64,000 bases of DNA from Mariniphaga sediminis (GTDB lineage: Bacteria > Bacteroidota > Bacteroidia > Bacteroidales > Prolixibacteraceae): the NCBI RefSeq assembly GCF_003573545.1, contig NZ_QWET01000005.1, forward strand, positions 1 to 64,000. The letters are read 5' to 3'. Below, in pieces: positions 36,311 to 45,595 of this stretch. Within the stretch, counting starts at the first letter, position 1. Every line of letters starts with the position of its first letter. The notes under the pieces are model-generated. The model saw only the letters and a list, made by a program, of their open reading frames with translations, was not told the DNA's origin and ran no database searches. Made by a program: the position numbers and the translations under genes.

Positions 36311-37689
36311 CCGATTACAATTACGTTGCTTGAATTACCGCTGGCTTTTTTCTGGAGATTGAAAGGTTTGGCTTTGTCTTCCTCCTGAGCTTTTCGCGCT
36401 TCCTCCTCTTCCTTTGCCCGCCGTTCCAGTATTTCACGATAGATATCCATCCCCTCAATGGGAAGATCGTCAGCATTTTCCGGTTTGGTTAACAAAACGA
36501 CATCACCCTCTTTCAGTCCTTTTCGAACCAAAAAATGGTTTTCATTTTGGTCGCCCAAATCCACCACCTGTTTTACGGCTCCTCCTTCATCAATATAAAC
36601 AAACTGCATGGAATCGTTGGAAAAGACAGCTTCCGACGGAACAAAAAGAGTATCGGAAAAATAACCGGTTTGAATCTGGTTGCTGGTCGTCATGGCAGGT
36701 TTTAAACCCCTAACATCACCAAAAACCCTGATTTTAACTTCGAATACCTTGGCATCACTCTTCGGCATAGGTTGGCCGATATTTGCCACCGTTACCACCT
36801 CTCCTTCCAGTACTTCTTCCGGAAGGGCATCGATACCAAGAACTACCTTCTGCCCGACCTTAATCTTCGAAATATCTATTTCGTTTACGAAGGTAATTGA
36901 AAGCATAGAGGAAAGATCGGGAAGAGTAGCAATATTTGGCATCCAGGGACTCACCGTAGAGCCCACCTTAATTTTTTCACGGGAGCGGTCTTTGCTGTAA
37001 ATAACCATGCCCGATTTAGGAGCAGTAATAATCAGCGATTCATAAACATTGCTCAGCTTATTAACGCGATTCTCCAACTGCCGGACTTCAATCTTTTTCC
37101 TTTCTACCTTCGATACTGCCTGACGTTTCTTAAGTTCATATCCCTGAATTTCCTGTTCTAATTTCCGTTTGGCCTTGTCTAAATCCATCTCGGCTTTACG
37201 GATAACAGAAGGTGATTCATAAACCGATTCGTCAAGAATGATTTTCTTTTCTTCCACATCGTCTTTCGCATTGATAATCTGGTCGCGAAAGTTACTGAGG
37301 GTAAGGTTTGAATCCAGTTTGGCATCTTCAAACTCGTTATAGTTCTGCTCCAGCTCTTCACGTGCTGTAGTTAACGCTTCTTCCACTGCTTTCTGGTCAA
37401 GCGTACCCACGTAATCGCCCGAATCTACTACTGTTCCTTCCTCAACAAGGTCTGTAATTGTAATCTCATAAATCCGGACATCACGATCGCGCAGATTATT
37501 TGGCACCACAATATTTTCAGAGTTTTGTGCCTCAAGTTGCCCACTGGAGTATACAATCATCTCAAATGGGCCGCGGGATACCTGTGTCGTAATCTTTATG
37601 GTTTCACTTTTCGATTGTGTGAGGAGGAAAAAAGCAACCAGCAATGTCAAAATAGCCACGCTGATTGTTAACAATACTTTTTTGCTCAT
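36307..37689 (-). CDS. HlyD/MacA-type periplasmic adaptor (first of the operon)
   Basis: 460 residues. Inner-membrane anchor VLLTISVAILTLLVAFFLL, then a lipoyl half (GTVVDSGDYVGTLDQKAV), a long coiled coil (about 100-225, EELEQNYNEFEDAK to RQLENRVNKL), SLIITAPKSGMVIYSKDRSRE and a C-terminal region with a Lys/Glu/Ala-rich segment (EEEEARKAQEEDKAK). It starts the operon adaptor-permease-TolC-adaptor. A coupled four-base overlap with the permease supports a permanent partnership. Two adaptors in one operon suggest a heteromeric periplasmic ring or two pumps sharing one TolC (inference). Confidence 0.9.
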   Translation of the reverse strand: MSKKVLLTISVAILTLLVAFFLLTQSKSETIKITTQVSRGPFEMIVYSSGQLEAQNSENIVVPNNLRDRDVRIYEITITDLVEEGTVVDSGDYVGTLDQKAVEEALTTAREELEQNYNEFEDAKLDSNLTLSNFRDQIINAKDDVEEKKIILDESVYESPSVIRKAEMDLDKAKRKLEQEIQGYELKKRQAVSKVERKKIEVRQLENRVNKLSNVYESLIITAPKSGMVIYSKDRSREKIKVGSTVSPWMPNIATLPDLSSMLSITFVNEIDISKIKVGQKVVLGIDALPEEVLEGEVVTVANIGQPMPKSDAKVFEVKIRVFGDVRGLKPAMTTSNQIQTGYFSDTLFVPSEAVFSNDSMQFVYIDEGGAVKQVVDLGDQNENHFLVRKGLKEGDVVLLTKPENADDLPIEGMDIYREILERRAKEEEEARKAQEEDKAKPFNLQKKASGNSSNVIVIG

Positions 37690-38097
37690 GGTTTATGATT
37701 TTGAGTTTTCATTGTAGTTGAATAATATTTGCTTGTTTAACAAAAATTATGCCTCTATTGGCAACTGTTTTTTTACTAAATAGAAACGTTCATCCCCGTA
37801 ATTTATTACAATTGTTCATTTGCTAAAAAGTAATAAATTTCCCCCAAAAGCCACCCGAAAGGAATTCAACACGATAAGAGAGTATTCCCGGTTGCATTTA
37901 AACAACATCCTTCTTTTACATCAGGCAATACAATTTGCAGAAAAGAAGACCGCCCGGACCACCAGATACTTTATATTGAAGGGAAGCTTTGGCTAACTTA
38001 ATCAAAAACCAGATGACACAAAAACTTCTCTCTTATTCCTAATTTTCATACCTTTGCAGGACAGAAGACAAAAAGACGCATTCTAAAAAAACATAAC
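37690..38097. other. divergent intergenic region
   Basis: About 400 bases between the efflux operon and a plus-strand small gene. The only supported element is the -7 box TACCTTTG near 38,049. A near-match to the -7 consensus with one extra base (TAATTTTTG, minus strand) stands before the efflux operon. No RNA gene or open frame of note. Confidence 0.5.
38049..38056 (+). promoter_or_regulatory. -7 box of the 38098 gene
   Basis: TACCTTTG fits TAnnTTTG exactly; it lies 41 bases before the start codon. The -33 position reads TTCT, a weak match. Confidence 0.45.
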
Positions 38098-38580
38098 ATG
38101 GACTACGAAGATGATAGGAAAAGAGTGAAAAAACTGCCTATTTACAAGAAGGGAGAAGAGATTTTTGACGTGGTAAGCAAAATTTGCGACCTGATCCCGG
38201 AAGACAACAACCGCCTTCAACATATTAAAGGGCAAATGCTATCCGATGCCATGCAGCTAACCATAAAAGTTGCAGGAGCAGAGGGCGGCGATTTATATGA
38301 TCTGCGCATGGAGGCAGCTGCCATTATCCGGAAAGCTGCCCGCGACCTGATGGTTTCCAACCATTCTCTTGAAATGTTTGGGTTTCAGGAAGTAGAGTAT
38401 TTCAACATTGTCAGGGATTTAATAGAAGAATACCGGCTGCTGTTTATCGATTGGGTTTCAGAATTTGACCAATGGAATTATATCATTGATCGCTGGGGAC
38501 TTTTTAATCCGCCCGGAGTGGGGCCGTTCGACAAAAATGCTGATGGTGATATATCATTTAACTCGAAGGATTTTGATTAA
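38098..38580 (+). CDS. small helical protein, four-helix-bundle type, function unknown
   Basis: 160 residues, no signal peptide or membrane segment. The layout LPIYKKGEEIFDVVSKICDLI, then two long helices (GQMLSDAMQLTIKVAGAEG and YDLRMEAAAIIRKAARDLM) and IEEYRLLFIDWVSEFDQW resembles the S23/four-helix-bundle proteins common in Bacteroidota, but the fit is loose. The C-terminal tail DKNADGDISFNSKDF resembles a calcium-type loop. It has its own promoter and lies alone. I cannot assign a function. Confidence 0.75.
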   Translation: MDYEDDRKRVKKLPIYKKGEEIFDVVSKICDLIPEDNNRLQHIKGQMLSDAMQLTIKVAGAEGGDLYDLRMEAAAIIRKAARDLMVSNHSLEMFGFQEVEYFNIVRDLIEEYRLLFIDWVSEFDQWNYIIDRWGLFNPPGVGPFDKNADGDISFNSKDFD

Positions 38581-38640
38581 ACAAAACACCCTGGAAAAGT
38601 TTTATCAGTACGATCAATTGTTTTTTGCCAGCCTGAGGTA

Positions 38641-39192
38641 TTAGCTCATTTTATCAGCTACTTTCAGCAGGGTGTTCCAATTTCGTGTTGTAATATTTTT
38701 GCCGTAGAACTTTTCCAGGGTCTCCATTCCTTTAACGGTGTTGGTTACCGATAAATCCAGTACACTGCAGATTATTCCGTCATTTTCCTGCAGTATGCGG
38801 TATGCGCCGTTATCCGAAACCCAGGGAAGGCTGACCGGCTGCTTCAAAAATTCTTTTGTAAAAGACACGTACAGACGGGTATCTTTTGTCACTTCAATTC
38901 CTTCAAAAGGCGAAGAATGAATCAGAGTAAAAATATCTTCCGCTTTTCGAACCAAAACCGGAATGGGGAAGCCAAATGTTTGCTCAAAAAGCATTTCCAG
39001 TTGGGATGCAAGGGATTGTTCCTCCTCAGCAAAAGTCCAATCAAAAATTACGTTGCCTGAGTTGAGCAGGGTTTTAACATTCCAATATCCTTTGGCCTCC
39101 ATGCACCCGCGAAGTTGCGCCATGGGTACCTTGTGGTGGCCACCTACATTGATTCCCCTGAGAAATGCAACAAATGTGTGTTGTTCAGCCAT
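38641..39192 (-). CDS. DUF1697 family protein
   Basis: 183 residues. The start TFVAFLRGINVGGHHKVPM followed by LNSGNVIF is the family signature of DUF1697, a cytoplasmic family with a ferredoxin-like fold and no known function. It ends GKNITTRNWNTLLKVADKM, the usual conserved C-terminus. It is convergent with the preceding small gene and stands alone before the second polysaccharide locus. Length matches the family. Confidence 0.92.
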   Translation of the reverse strand: MAEQHTFVAFLRGINVGGHHKVPMAQLRGCMEAKGYWNVKTLLNSGNVIFDWTFAEEEQSLASQLEMLFEQTFGFPIPVLVRKAEDIFTLIHSSPFEGIEVTKDTRLYVSFTKEFLKQPVSLPWVSDNGAYRILQENDGIICSVLDLSVTNTVKGMETLEKFYGKNITTRNWNTLLKVADKMS

Positions 39193-39386
39193 AATGGTAT
39201 TGTGTTAATAAATCATTCGATCAAAATATACAACCACCTCGGAAAGAATTGGTTGACCCTAAAACACAAAATACGTCAAATAAATGAAAATAAAATATCA
39301 GCCTTCCGACTGAACCATGCAGCTGGGCAGGAAAACCGCGCCACTCGAAAAAAAAATATTTTTTTATACGTGTTTCAGTTTCTACG

Positions 39387-39418
39387 GTTGTATTATTAGT
39401 AAACCAACAATAAATTTG
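39387..39418 (+). promoter_or_regulatory. promoter of fecR
   Basis: GTTG (39387-39390) followed after 20 bases by a perfect TAAATTTG (39411-39418), with the start codon 22 bases downstream. It looks like a housekeeping-sigma promoter driving the anti-sigma gene. Confidence 0.55.
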
Positions 39419-39439
39419 GAAAAAAACAGGAAACGCTGA

Positions 39440-40456
39440 ATGAATCGCAGAAACCAAAATAAAAAGACCGAGTCTGATTTCAGAGAGTTTATCGAATACC
39501 GAAAAGGAATGTCAGCTTTCGATAAAAAACTGGAAGCTGCAAAGCTTATTGACCAAACTACTTCAATAGATATTGATGAAGCCTACCACACCGTAACCCG
39601 CAAAATCAACCAGGGGAACAGAGTGTTCAGCATTTTTACCACTCTTACCCGTGTTGCAGCCACCCTGACTTTACCCTTACTAGCCTTCGCCATCTGGAGC
39701 CTCTTTTTCCAGAAAAATGAAAAAGCACCTGTCGAAATGGCCCAAAATGAAATTACCTGGCAATCAATTACAAGTCCTGCCGGCATGCGTTCGCACATTG
39801 TACTGCCCGATGGGACCAACCTTTGGCTGAATGCCGGAAGTAAGGTAAAGTACGGAATTCCTTTTACACGTAAAAAACGGGAAATCACTTTGTCGGGAGA
39901 AGCTTACCTTGAGGTGGCCGAAAATAAAAAATCTCCGTTTGTGGTAAACACTGAAACTGCCTTGGTTGAAGTGCTTGGTACACAATTTAACGTGAATGCA
40001 TACCCGGAATCAGATAGGGTTGAGGTAGCTTTAAGGGAAGGAAAGGTAAAATTCAGTTTTTCCGATGATGAAAAGGTGAAATATGCCGAGTTAAGTCCCA
40101 ATGACTTCTTGCAGTTTGACAAAAAAAGAAAAACCGTGAACCTCGATAATACCGACATAAAAAAATACATTGCCTGGCATCAAAACATTCTGATCCTTGA
40201 TGAAACCCCTATGCCTGAAGTTGCCCGGCTTCTGGAGCAATGGTACGGAGTGAAGGTAATCATAAAGAATGAAGAAATAAAAAAATACCGGTTCACCACC
40301 ACATTCGACAATGAACCGCTGTTCCGCGTATTGGAGTTGCTGGAACTAAGTTCACCCAGTGTTAAAACAACGTATACTCCCGGTAAGCCGGATAAGGATT
40401 CTAAAAAATTATCACCTTCTATAGTTACGATTACAAAAAAACAATTGCCTATGTAA
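39440..40456 (+). CDS. FecR-type anti-sigma factor
   Basis: 338 residues. A cytoplasmic N-terminal segment (~65 residues) is followed by one membrane helix (ATLTLPLLAFAIWSLFF, about 74-90). The periplasmic part carries the FecR domain (RSHIVLPDGTNLWLNAGSKV, ITLSGEAYLEV, FVVNTETALVEVLGTQFNV) and a C-terminal DUF4974 domain (NILILDETPMPEVARLLEQW, YRFTTTFDNEPLFRVLELL). It receives a signal from the STN domain of the SusC encoded next. The partner ECF sigma factor gene, usually directly upstream, is absent here. Short leader after the promoter at 39387-39418. Confidence 0.9.
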   Translation: MNRRNQNKKTESDFREFIEYRKGMSAFDKKLEAAKLIDQTTSIDIDEAYHTVTRKINQGNRVFSIFTTLTRVAATLTLPLLAFAIWSLFFQKNEKAPVEMAQNEITWQSITSPAGMRSHIVLPDGTNLWLNAGSKVKYGIPFTRKKREITLSGEAYLEVAENKKSPFVVNTETALVEVLGTQFNVNAYPESDRVEVALREGKVKFSFSDDEKVKYAELSPNDFLQFDKKRKTVNLDNTDIKKYIAWHQNILILDETPMPEVARLLEQWYGVKVIIKNEEIKKYRFTTTFDNEPLFRVLELLELSSPSVKTTYTPGKPDKDSKKLSPSIVTITKKQLPM

Positions 40457-40489
40457 AAAGAAGCTTGAAAATCAAACTTATGTAAAAAA

Positions 40490-40516
40490 GAAGGAAGCGC
40501 TGACAACACTTCCTTC
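40490..40516 (+). other. hairpin in the fecR-susC gap
   Basis: GAAGGAAG and CTTCCTTC form a perfect eight-base-pair stem with an 11-base loop, between fecR and susC and without a T tract. It may act as an RNA processing or stability element that separates the two transcripts. Two near-identical TATGTAAAAA(A)GAAG stretches precede it. Confidence 0.4.
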
Positions 40517-40571
40517 CATTACCCCCAAAGGGGCTAAAAACTTTATTTTAAATTAAAAACAGGGTAAAACT

Positions 40572-43500
40572 ATGAAAAAAAATTTAAACCTTGTGTTTCT
40601 GCTTATGCAGCAGCACCGAAAAAAATTAATTGTTATGCGCAATACGGTTTTGATACTACTCCTTAGCGCCCTACAGGTTTTTGCGACCGGCAGCTATGCG
40701 CAAACCAAAAAGATTAGTCTGGCAATGAAAGATGCCACTATTAAAGAGGTATTGTTTGCTATCGAAAAACAAAGCGAATTTTATTTTCTTTTTAACAGCG
40801 AGTTAATAAATGTAACGGAAAAGGTCAACATCTCCATTGAAGAAGAAAAGGTAGAAAATGTTTTGACCCAACTGTTCAACAAAAATGAGGTGGAGTTTTT
40901 AATTAAAGACCGCTACATTGTATTAACTCCTGCTTTAGGAAGAGAGCATTTGACAACTCTGCAACAGCGAACAGTTTCGGGGAAAGTAACCGACTTTGGT
41001 GGCCAGCCTCTCCCCGGGGTAACGGTGGTGGTAAAGGGGACTACACAAGGGACAGTAACCAATGCAGAAGGGGAATATTCAATGGGGAACATTCCGGAAG
41101 ACGCTACGCTGGTGTTTTCGTTTGTAGGAATGAGAACGCAGGAAATACCATTGGAAGGCAGAACAACTTTAACCGTTGTAATGGAAGAAGAAACAATTGG
41201 ACTGGATGAAGTAGTGGCTGTTGGGTATGGAACAATGTCGAGGGAAATGATAACAACATCTGTCAGCAAAATGGATGGAAATGTACTCAGAGATGTTCCT
41301 TATGCCAATGCCGCCTCGGCCCTGCAGGGAACATTACCGGGCGTGAGGGTACAGAATTTATCAGGACAGCCAGGTTCGGCACCCCGGATTATTGTAAGGG
41401 GAGGTACTTCAATTAATAATCCCAACGGGGCTTCTCCTCTGTATGTTGTGGATGGTGTTATCAGGCCACATATGAATAACATTCCTTCAGATGATATTGA
41501 ATCCATTCAAATACTGAAAGATGCTGCGTCCACAGCTATTTACGGTGCAAGAGGTTCAAATGGTGTGGTTTTAGTTACGACCAAAAAAGGGAAAGTCGGA
41601 AAGGTTGAAGTTTCATATTCTTATGACCTGTTTTTTTCACAACCGGGGAAACTTTATGATCTTGCAAACGCCAGGGATTATCTGAAGTTTGGAAGACGGG
41701 CAATGGTGGTTAATGAAATTTATCCGGATGCATCGTTTCGCTTGACTAACCCTACCGGTTTTGGCACCGGCAATGATTTGACCAAAAATACGGCCTATAC
41801 AACCCAGTATTTATCTCCTGAAAACGAACACAAACTTAATGAAGGGTGGGAAAGCATGCCAGATCCGCTGGACCCCTCCAAAACATTAATTTTTAAAGAT
41901 ACTGATTGGCAGGATGTGTTATTCAGAACAGGGGTTTCTCATAACCATCACTTCGGAGTTAACGGGGGTTCACAAAATGCCAAGTTTAGTGCAAGTCTGG
42001 GATACCTGGACAACCAGGGAATTGCCATTACAACAGACATGAAACGTTACACACTGAATTTGACCGGAGATATAACAGTGAATGAAAAACTAAGCTTTTT
42101 TGGAAAAACAAGTTATGTAAAATCAGTCGACCATCAGGTCCCCAGCATTTCAAACATTTTTGCCAGGGCAATGACCCTGCCTCCAACCACAAAATACACA
42201 TTTGAAGATGGGACACTCGCTCCCGGTCAGGCGTTGAGTGAAGGAAATCCGGAATACGTCCTTACAAAAACTAGGGAGTCAGAAAACAGCCAGGAAAACT
42301 TAACATTTACGTTAGGAGGAAAATGGAATATATTACAAAACCTTAGTTTTGAACCAACTCTCTCGTTGTATAATATTTACAATAACTCGTACTATTTTAA
42401 TCCGGCATATCTAAATGGCCCTAATAACTGGGTTGACAGTCGTAATGCAGGCTACACAAACTACAGATGGAGGCAAACCCAATTTGATGGTATTTTTACC
42501 TATTTCAAATCAGTATCAAAACATAATTTTGATGCAACACTAGGGTTTTCTTATTACGACAGGAGAGAATCCAGGGCTGAAGCTACAGGAAGGTATGCAG
42601 CAACCGACAATATCCCAACTCTAAATGCCTCGGCAGAAGCAGTTAATGTAAGCAGTTCAATCACAGACCACATTATAGCAGGTGTTGTGGGGCGTCTGAA
42701 TTATAACTATGACAACACCTACCTGTTTACTTTCAACATGAGATACGATGGTGCTTCAAACCTCGGTGAAAACTACAAATGGGGATTTTTCCCGGGAATA
42801 TCCGTTGGTTGGAATATGCATAATGAAGACTTCTGGCAAAGTATGTCTGAAAAAATCAGTCGGTTTAAGTTAAGAGGAAGTTATGGTGTAAATGGGAATA
42901 TCTCAGGATTAGGCGACTACACTGCGCAGGGAAGTTATAGTGTCGGTAAAAAATATGCAGGATTATCAGCAATACAAAACACCGTAATCCCCAATACCGA
43001 ATTGAAGTGGGAAAGGTCAAAGACGATTGATTTAGGAGCTGATATTGGCCTTTTTAATAACCGGATAAATCTGTTGTTTGATGTATACCGGAGGGTTACC
43101 GATAACCTGATAACAAGTTATGCTTTACCTCCCTCCACCGGATTCGGCAGTATCCTGACAAATTTAGGTAGTCTGGAAAACAAAGGGGTTGAGTTGGAAT
43201 TAAATTTTGATATCCTTCAAAAGTCTTCTTCTTTTCAATGGAACCTTGGATTTAACAGTGCACTCGTTGCGAACAAAATCCTGAAACTGCCTGAAAATGG
43301 TGTTGAAAACAACCGAATCGGTGGTTATTATGTATGGGATCCATCCATTAATGACTATAACTGGCTTGGAGGTCTCCAGGAAGGTGGAAGATTAGGAGAT
43401 TACTATGAATACAAAGGAATCGGCATTTATGCTACCGATGAAGAAGCTGCCAATGCCCCCTATGATGAAATAGCAAGAGTTAAAGACGTTAAGCTTGGCG

Positions 43501-44072
43501 GGGATGTCATTTGGGCGGATATAGACGATAACGGAATTATTGACAGCAGGGATAAAGTATATTTAGGAAACGAACATCCAAAATGGACAGGTGGTCTAAG
43601 TAATACTTTCTCTTACAAAAACCTGATGCTCTATGTTCGAATGGATTATACTACCGGCCATACTATCTACAATTACGCAAGAGCTTTTATGAACGGACAG
43701 TGGAAACTGAATATGAACCTGACCCAGGAGATGGTTGATCATGCATGGGAGGAACAGGGAGATAATACCTATTTACCCCGATATGACTGGGAAAGCGCCA
43801 GAGCTTCTTACAATATCTTCCCAACCAGAACAGGACAGGAGTATTATGAAAAAGGAGATTTTTTAGCCATCAGGGAAATTACGCTGAGCTATGATATTCC
43901 AAAATCAGTGATTGATTTTGTTAATATCGAAAGCCTGCGATTAAATGTCACCGGAAATAATCTGCATTACTTTACCAAATACAAAGGCCTGAATCCGGAA
44001 TATGGCGGACGGGATTATGGCAGATACCCCGTACCCCGAAATATAATTTTTGGTGTAAATGTTATTTTTTAA
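40572..44072 (+). CDS. SusC-family TonB-dependent transporter with STN domain
   Basis: 1,166 residues; start ATG at 40572. After the signal region comes an STN domain (ISLAMKDATIKEVLFAIEKQ, VNISIEEEKVENVLTQLFN; about 47-115), which contacts the FecR protein encoded just upstream. Then follow a carboxypeptidase-regulatory-like domain (VSGKVTDFGGQPLPGVTVV), the plug (IVRGGTSINNP, VVDGVIRPH, ILKDAASTAIYGARGSNGV) and the barrel, ending in a C-terminal Phe (VNVIF). It imports the glycan fragment with SusD, and its binding state is sensed by FecR. It is the first structural gene of the second locus. Confidence 0.95.
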   Translation: MKKNLNLVFLLMQQHRKKLIVMRNTVLILLLSALQVFATGSYAQTKKISLAMKDATIKEVLFAIEKQSEFYFLFNSELINVTEKVNISIEEEKVENVLTQLFNKNEVEFLIKDRYIVLTPALGREHLTTLQQRTVSGKVTDFGGQPLPGVTVVVKGTTQGTVTNAEGEYSMGNIPEDATLVFSFVGMRTQEIPLEGRTTLTVVMEEETIGLDEVVAVGYGTMSREMITTSVSKMDGNVLRDVPYANAASALQGTLPGVRVQNLSGQPGSAPRIIVRGGTSINNPNGASPLYVVDGVIRPHMNNIPSDDIESIQILKDAASTAIYGARGSNGVVLVTTKKGKVGKVEVSYSYDLFFSQPGKLYDLANARDYLKFGRRAMVVNEIYPDASFRLTNPTGFGTGNDLTKNTAYTTQYLSPENEHKLNEGWESMPDPLDPSKTLIFKDTDWQDVLFRTGVSHNHHFGVNGGSQNAKFSASLGYLDNQGIAITTDMKRYTLNLTGDITVNEKLSFFGKTSYVKSVDHQVPSISNIFARAMTLPPTTKYTFEDGTLAPGQALSEGNPEYVLTKTRESENSQENLTFTLGGKWNILQNLSFEPTLSLYNIYNNSYYFNPAYLNGPNNWVDSRNAGYTNYRWRQTQFDGIFTYFKSVSKHNFDATLGFSYYDRRESRAEATGRYAATDNIPTLNASAEAVNVSSSITDHIIAGVVGRLNYNYDNTYLFTFNMRYDGASNLGENYKWGFFPGISVGWNMHNEDFWQSMSEKISRFKLRGSYGVNGNISGLGDYTAQGSYSVGKKYAGLSAIQNTVIPNTELKWERSKTIDLGADIGLFNNRINLLFDVYRRVTDNLITSYALPPSTGFGSILTNLGSLENKGVELELNFDILQKSSSFQWNLGFNSALVANKILKLPENGVENNRIGGYYVWDPSINDYNWLGGLQEGGRLGDYYEYKGIGIYATDEEAANAPYDEIARVKDVKLGGDVIWADIDDNGIIDSRDKVYLGNEHPKWTGGLSNTFSYKNLMLYVRMDYTTGHTIYNYARAFMNGQWKLNMNLTQEMVDHAWEEQGDNTYLPRYDWESARASYNIFPTRTGQEYYEKGDFLAIREITLSYDIPKSVIDFVNIESLRLNVTGNNLHYFTKYKGLNPEYGGRDYGRYPVPRNIIFGVNVIF

Positions 44073-44090
44073 TGTAAAAATCTGACAATT

Positions 44091-45581
44091 ATGAAAAGTA
44101 TAAAGAAAATAACAATATTACTAATCGTTACATTTTTCTATTATTCATGTGATGATTTGATTAACACAGATCCTAAAAGTGTAATTACGGCAGGATCTTT
44201 CTGGAAAACAGAAAACGATGCAGAGGGAGCCATGGTAGGGATGTATGCCTATTTACGGGACATAGCAGGTTTTAACTTATACCATTTGGGCGAAGCAAGG
44301 GCCGATGTGGTTACGTTAGGGACCGTAGGAGAAGGAGGCTGGGCCAAATATTACTACAACACCTTAAATCCTGATGATGCCGGGCCAAGCTGGAACAGTT
44401 TTTATACATTGATAAACTCAGCCAACTTGATCATTAAATACGTACCTGATATTGAATTCTCATCAGAGCAAAATAAAAACAATATGTTAGCTCAGGCATA
44501 TACAATGCGTGCATGGGCCTATTTTGTTATGACAAAAACCTGGGGGGATTTAATCATTCGAACAGAACCATCAGAGGGATTCACAGCCGAATCAACCCAA
44601 AAAGAGAGGATGCCTCAAACAGAGGTGTTTACATTAATTAAAAAAGATATCGATGAAGCGATAAAACTATTCCCGAATAATGATTATCCCGCCAAGAGGT
44701 GCTTCTGGTCAAAACCCGCAGCATTGGCGCTGAAAGCAGATGTCTATTTGTGGACAGGGAAAAGGGCTCAGGGAGGTGATGCGGATATACAGGTGGCGCT
44801 AAGTGCATTGAATGAGATTGACAATTCTGATGTGAAACTACTTCCAACCTATGAAGATATATTTGACTATGCCAATAAAGGCAATAATGAAATCTTAATG
44901 GCTGTTCGGTTCGAAGAAAATGAGGTAGGCTCGAATGTATACAGAGATATGTACCTAATAATGAGCGCCATTCCTTCAAACATAGATCAAGCCACGCGTG
45001 ACAAAATTGGTGCATTAGGTGGCGGAAGTAATAATATTACTGTTCCAACGGATTATTTCAAGTCTCTTTTTACAGAAGATGACCAAAGAAAAGACGCTAC
45101 ATTTTTTGAGATATACCGTTTAGATGAACAAAATAATCCTACAGATTATTACACTACTATCGTTACAAAATTTTCCGGAACTGTAGTTGGAGGAAGCCGT
45201 GCTTTTCTCGACGATATTATTCTATATCGGTATGCCGATATTTTACTGTTAAAAGCAGAAGCTAAAAATGCATTGGATCAGGATCCTTCAGATGAAATAA
45301 ATGAAATACGTTTACGTGCCTATGGTGACAACTTTGCTCAGCATGAATTTGTTTCGGGAACCAAAGAGGCAAATGACTATGCCATTTTAGAGGAAAGATT
45401 ACGTGAGTTAGGGTTTGAAGGAAAAAGATGGTGGGATTTAATAAGGTTTGGAAAGGCAATTGAGATACTCCCTGAGTTGCAAAACAAAAGCAATCCGGAA
45501 CATCTTCTTTTATGGCCCATATCCAACTCTATTTTAAGCCTGGAAGTATTAGTTCAACAGAATCCCGGGTATACTAACTAA
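44091..45581 (+). CDS. RagB/SusD-family surface glycan-binding lipoprotein
   Basis: 496 residues; lipoprotein signal ending YYSC (Cys-20). DDLINTDPKSVITAGSFW opens the SusD fold; EARADVV, AQAYTMRAWAYFVMTKTWGD and RYADILLLKAEAKNAL plus ERLRELGFEGKRWWDLIRFG are the family landmarks. It forms the lid on the SusC encoded 18 bases upstream. It has no insert like the one in the first locus's SusD. Standard length. Confidence 0.95.
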   Translation: MKSIKKITILLIVTFFYYSCDDLINTDPKSVITAGSFWKTENDAEGAMVGMYAYLRDIAGFNLYHLGEARADVVTLGTVGEGGWAKYYYNTLNPDDAGPSWNSFYTLINSANLIIKYVPDIEFSSEQNKNNMLAQAYTMRAWAYFVMTKTWGDLIIRTEPSEGFTAESTQKERMPQTEVFTLIKKDIDEAIKLFPNNDYPAKRCFWSKPAALALKADVYLWTGKRAQGGDADIQVALSALNEIDNSDVKLLPTYEDIFDYANKGNNEILMAVRFEENEVGSNVYRDMYLIMSAIPSNIDQATRDKIGALGGGSNNITVPTDYFKSLFTEDDQRKDATFFEIYRLDEQNNPTDYYTTIVTKFSGTVVGGSRAFLDDIILYRYADILLLKAEAKNALDQDPSDEINEIRLRAYGDNFAQHEFVSGTKEANDYAILEERLRELGFEGKRWWDLIRFGKAIEILPELQNKSNPEHLLLWPISNSILSLEVLVQQNPGYTN

Positions 45582-45595
45582 AAAACATCTTCACA

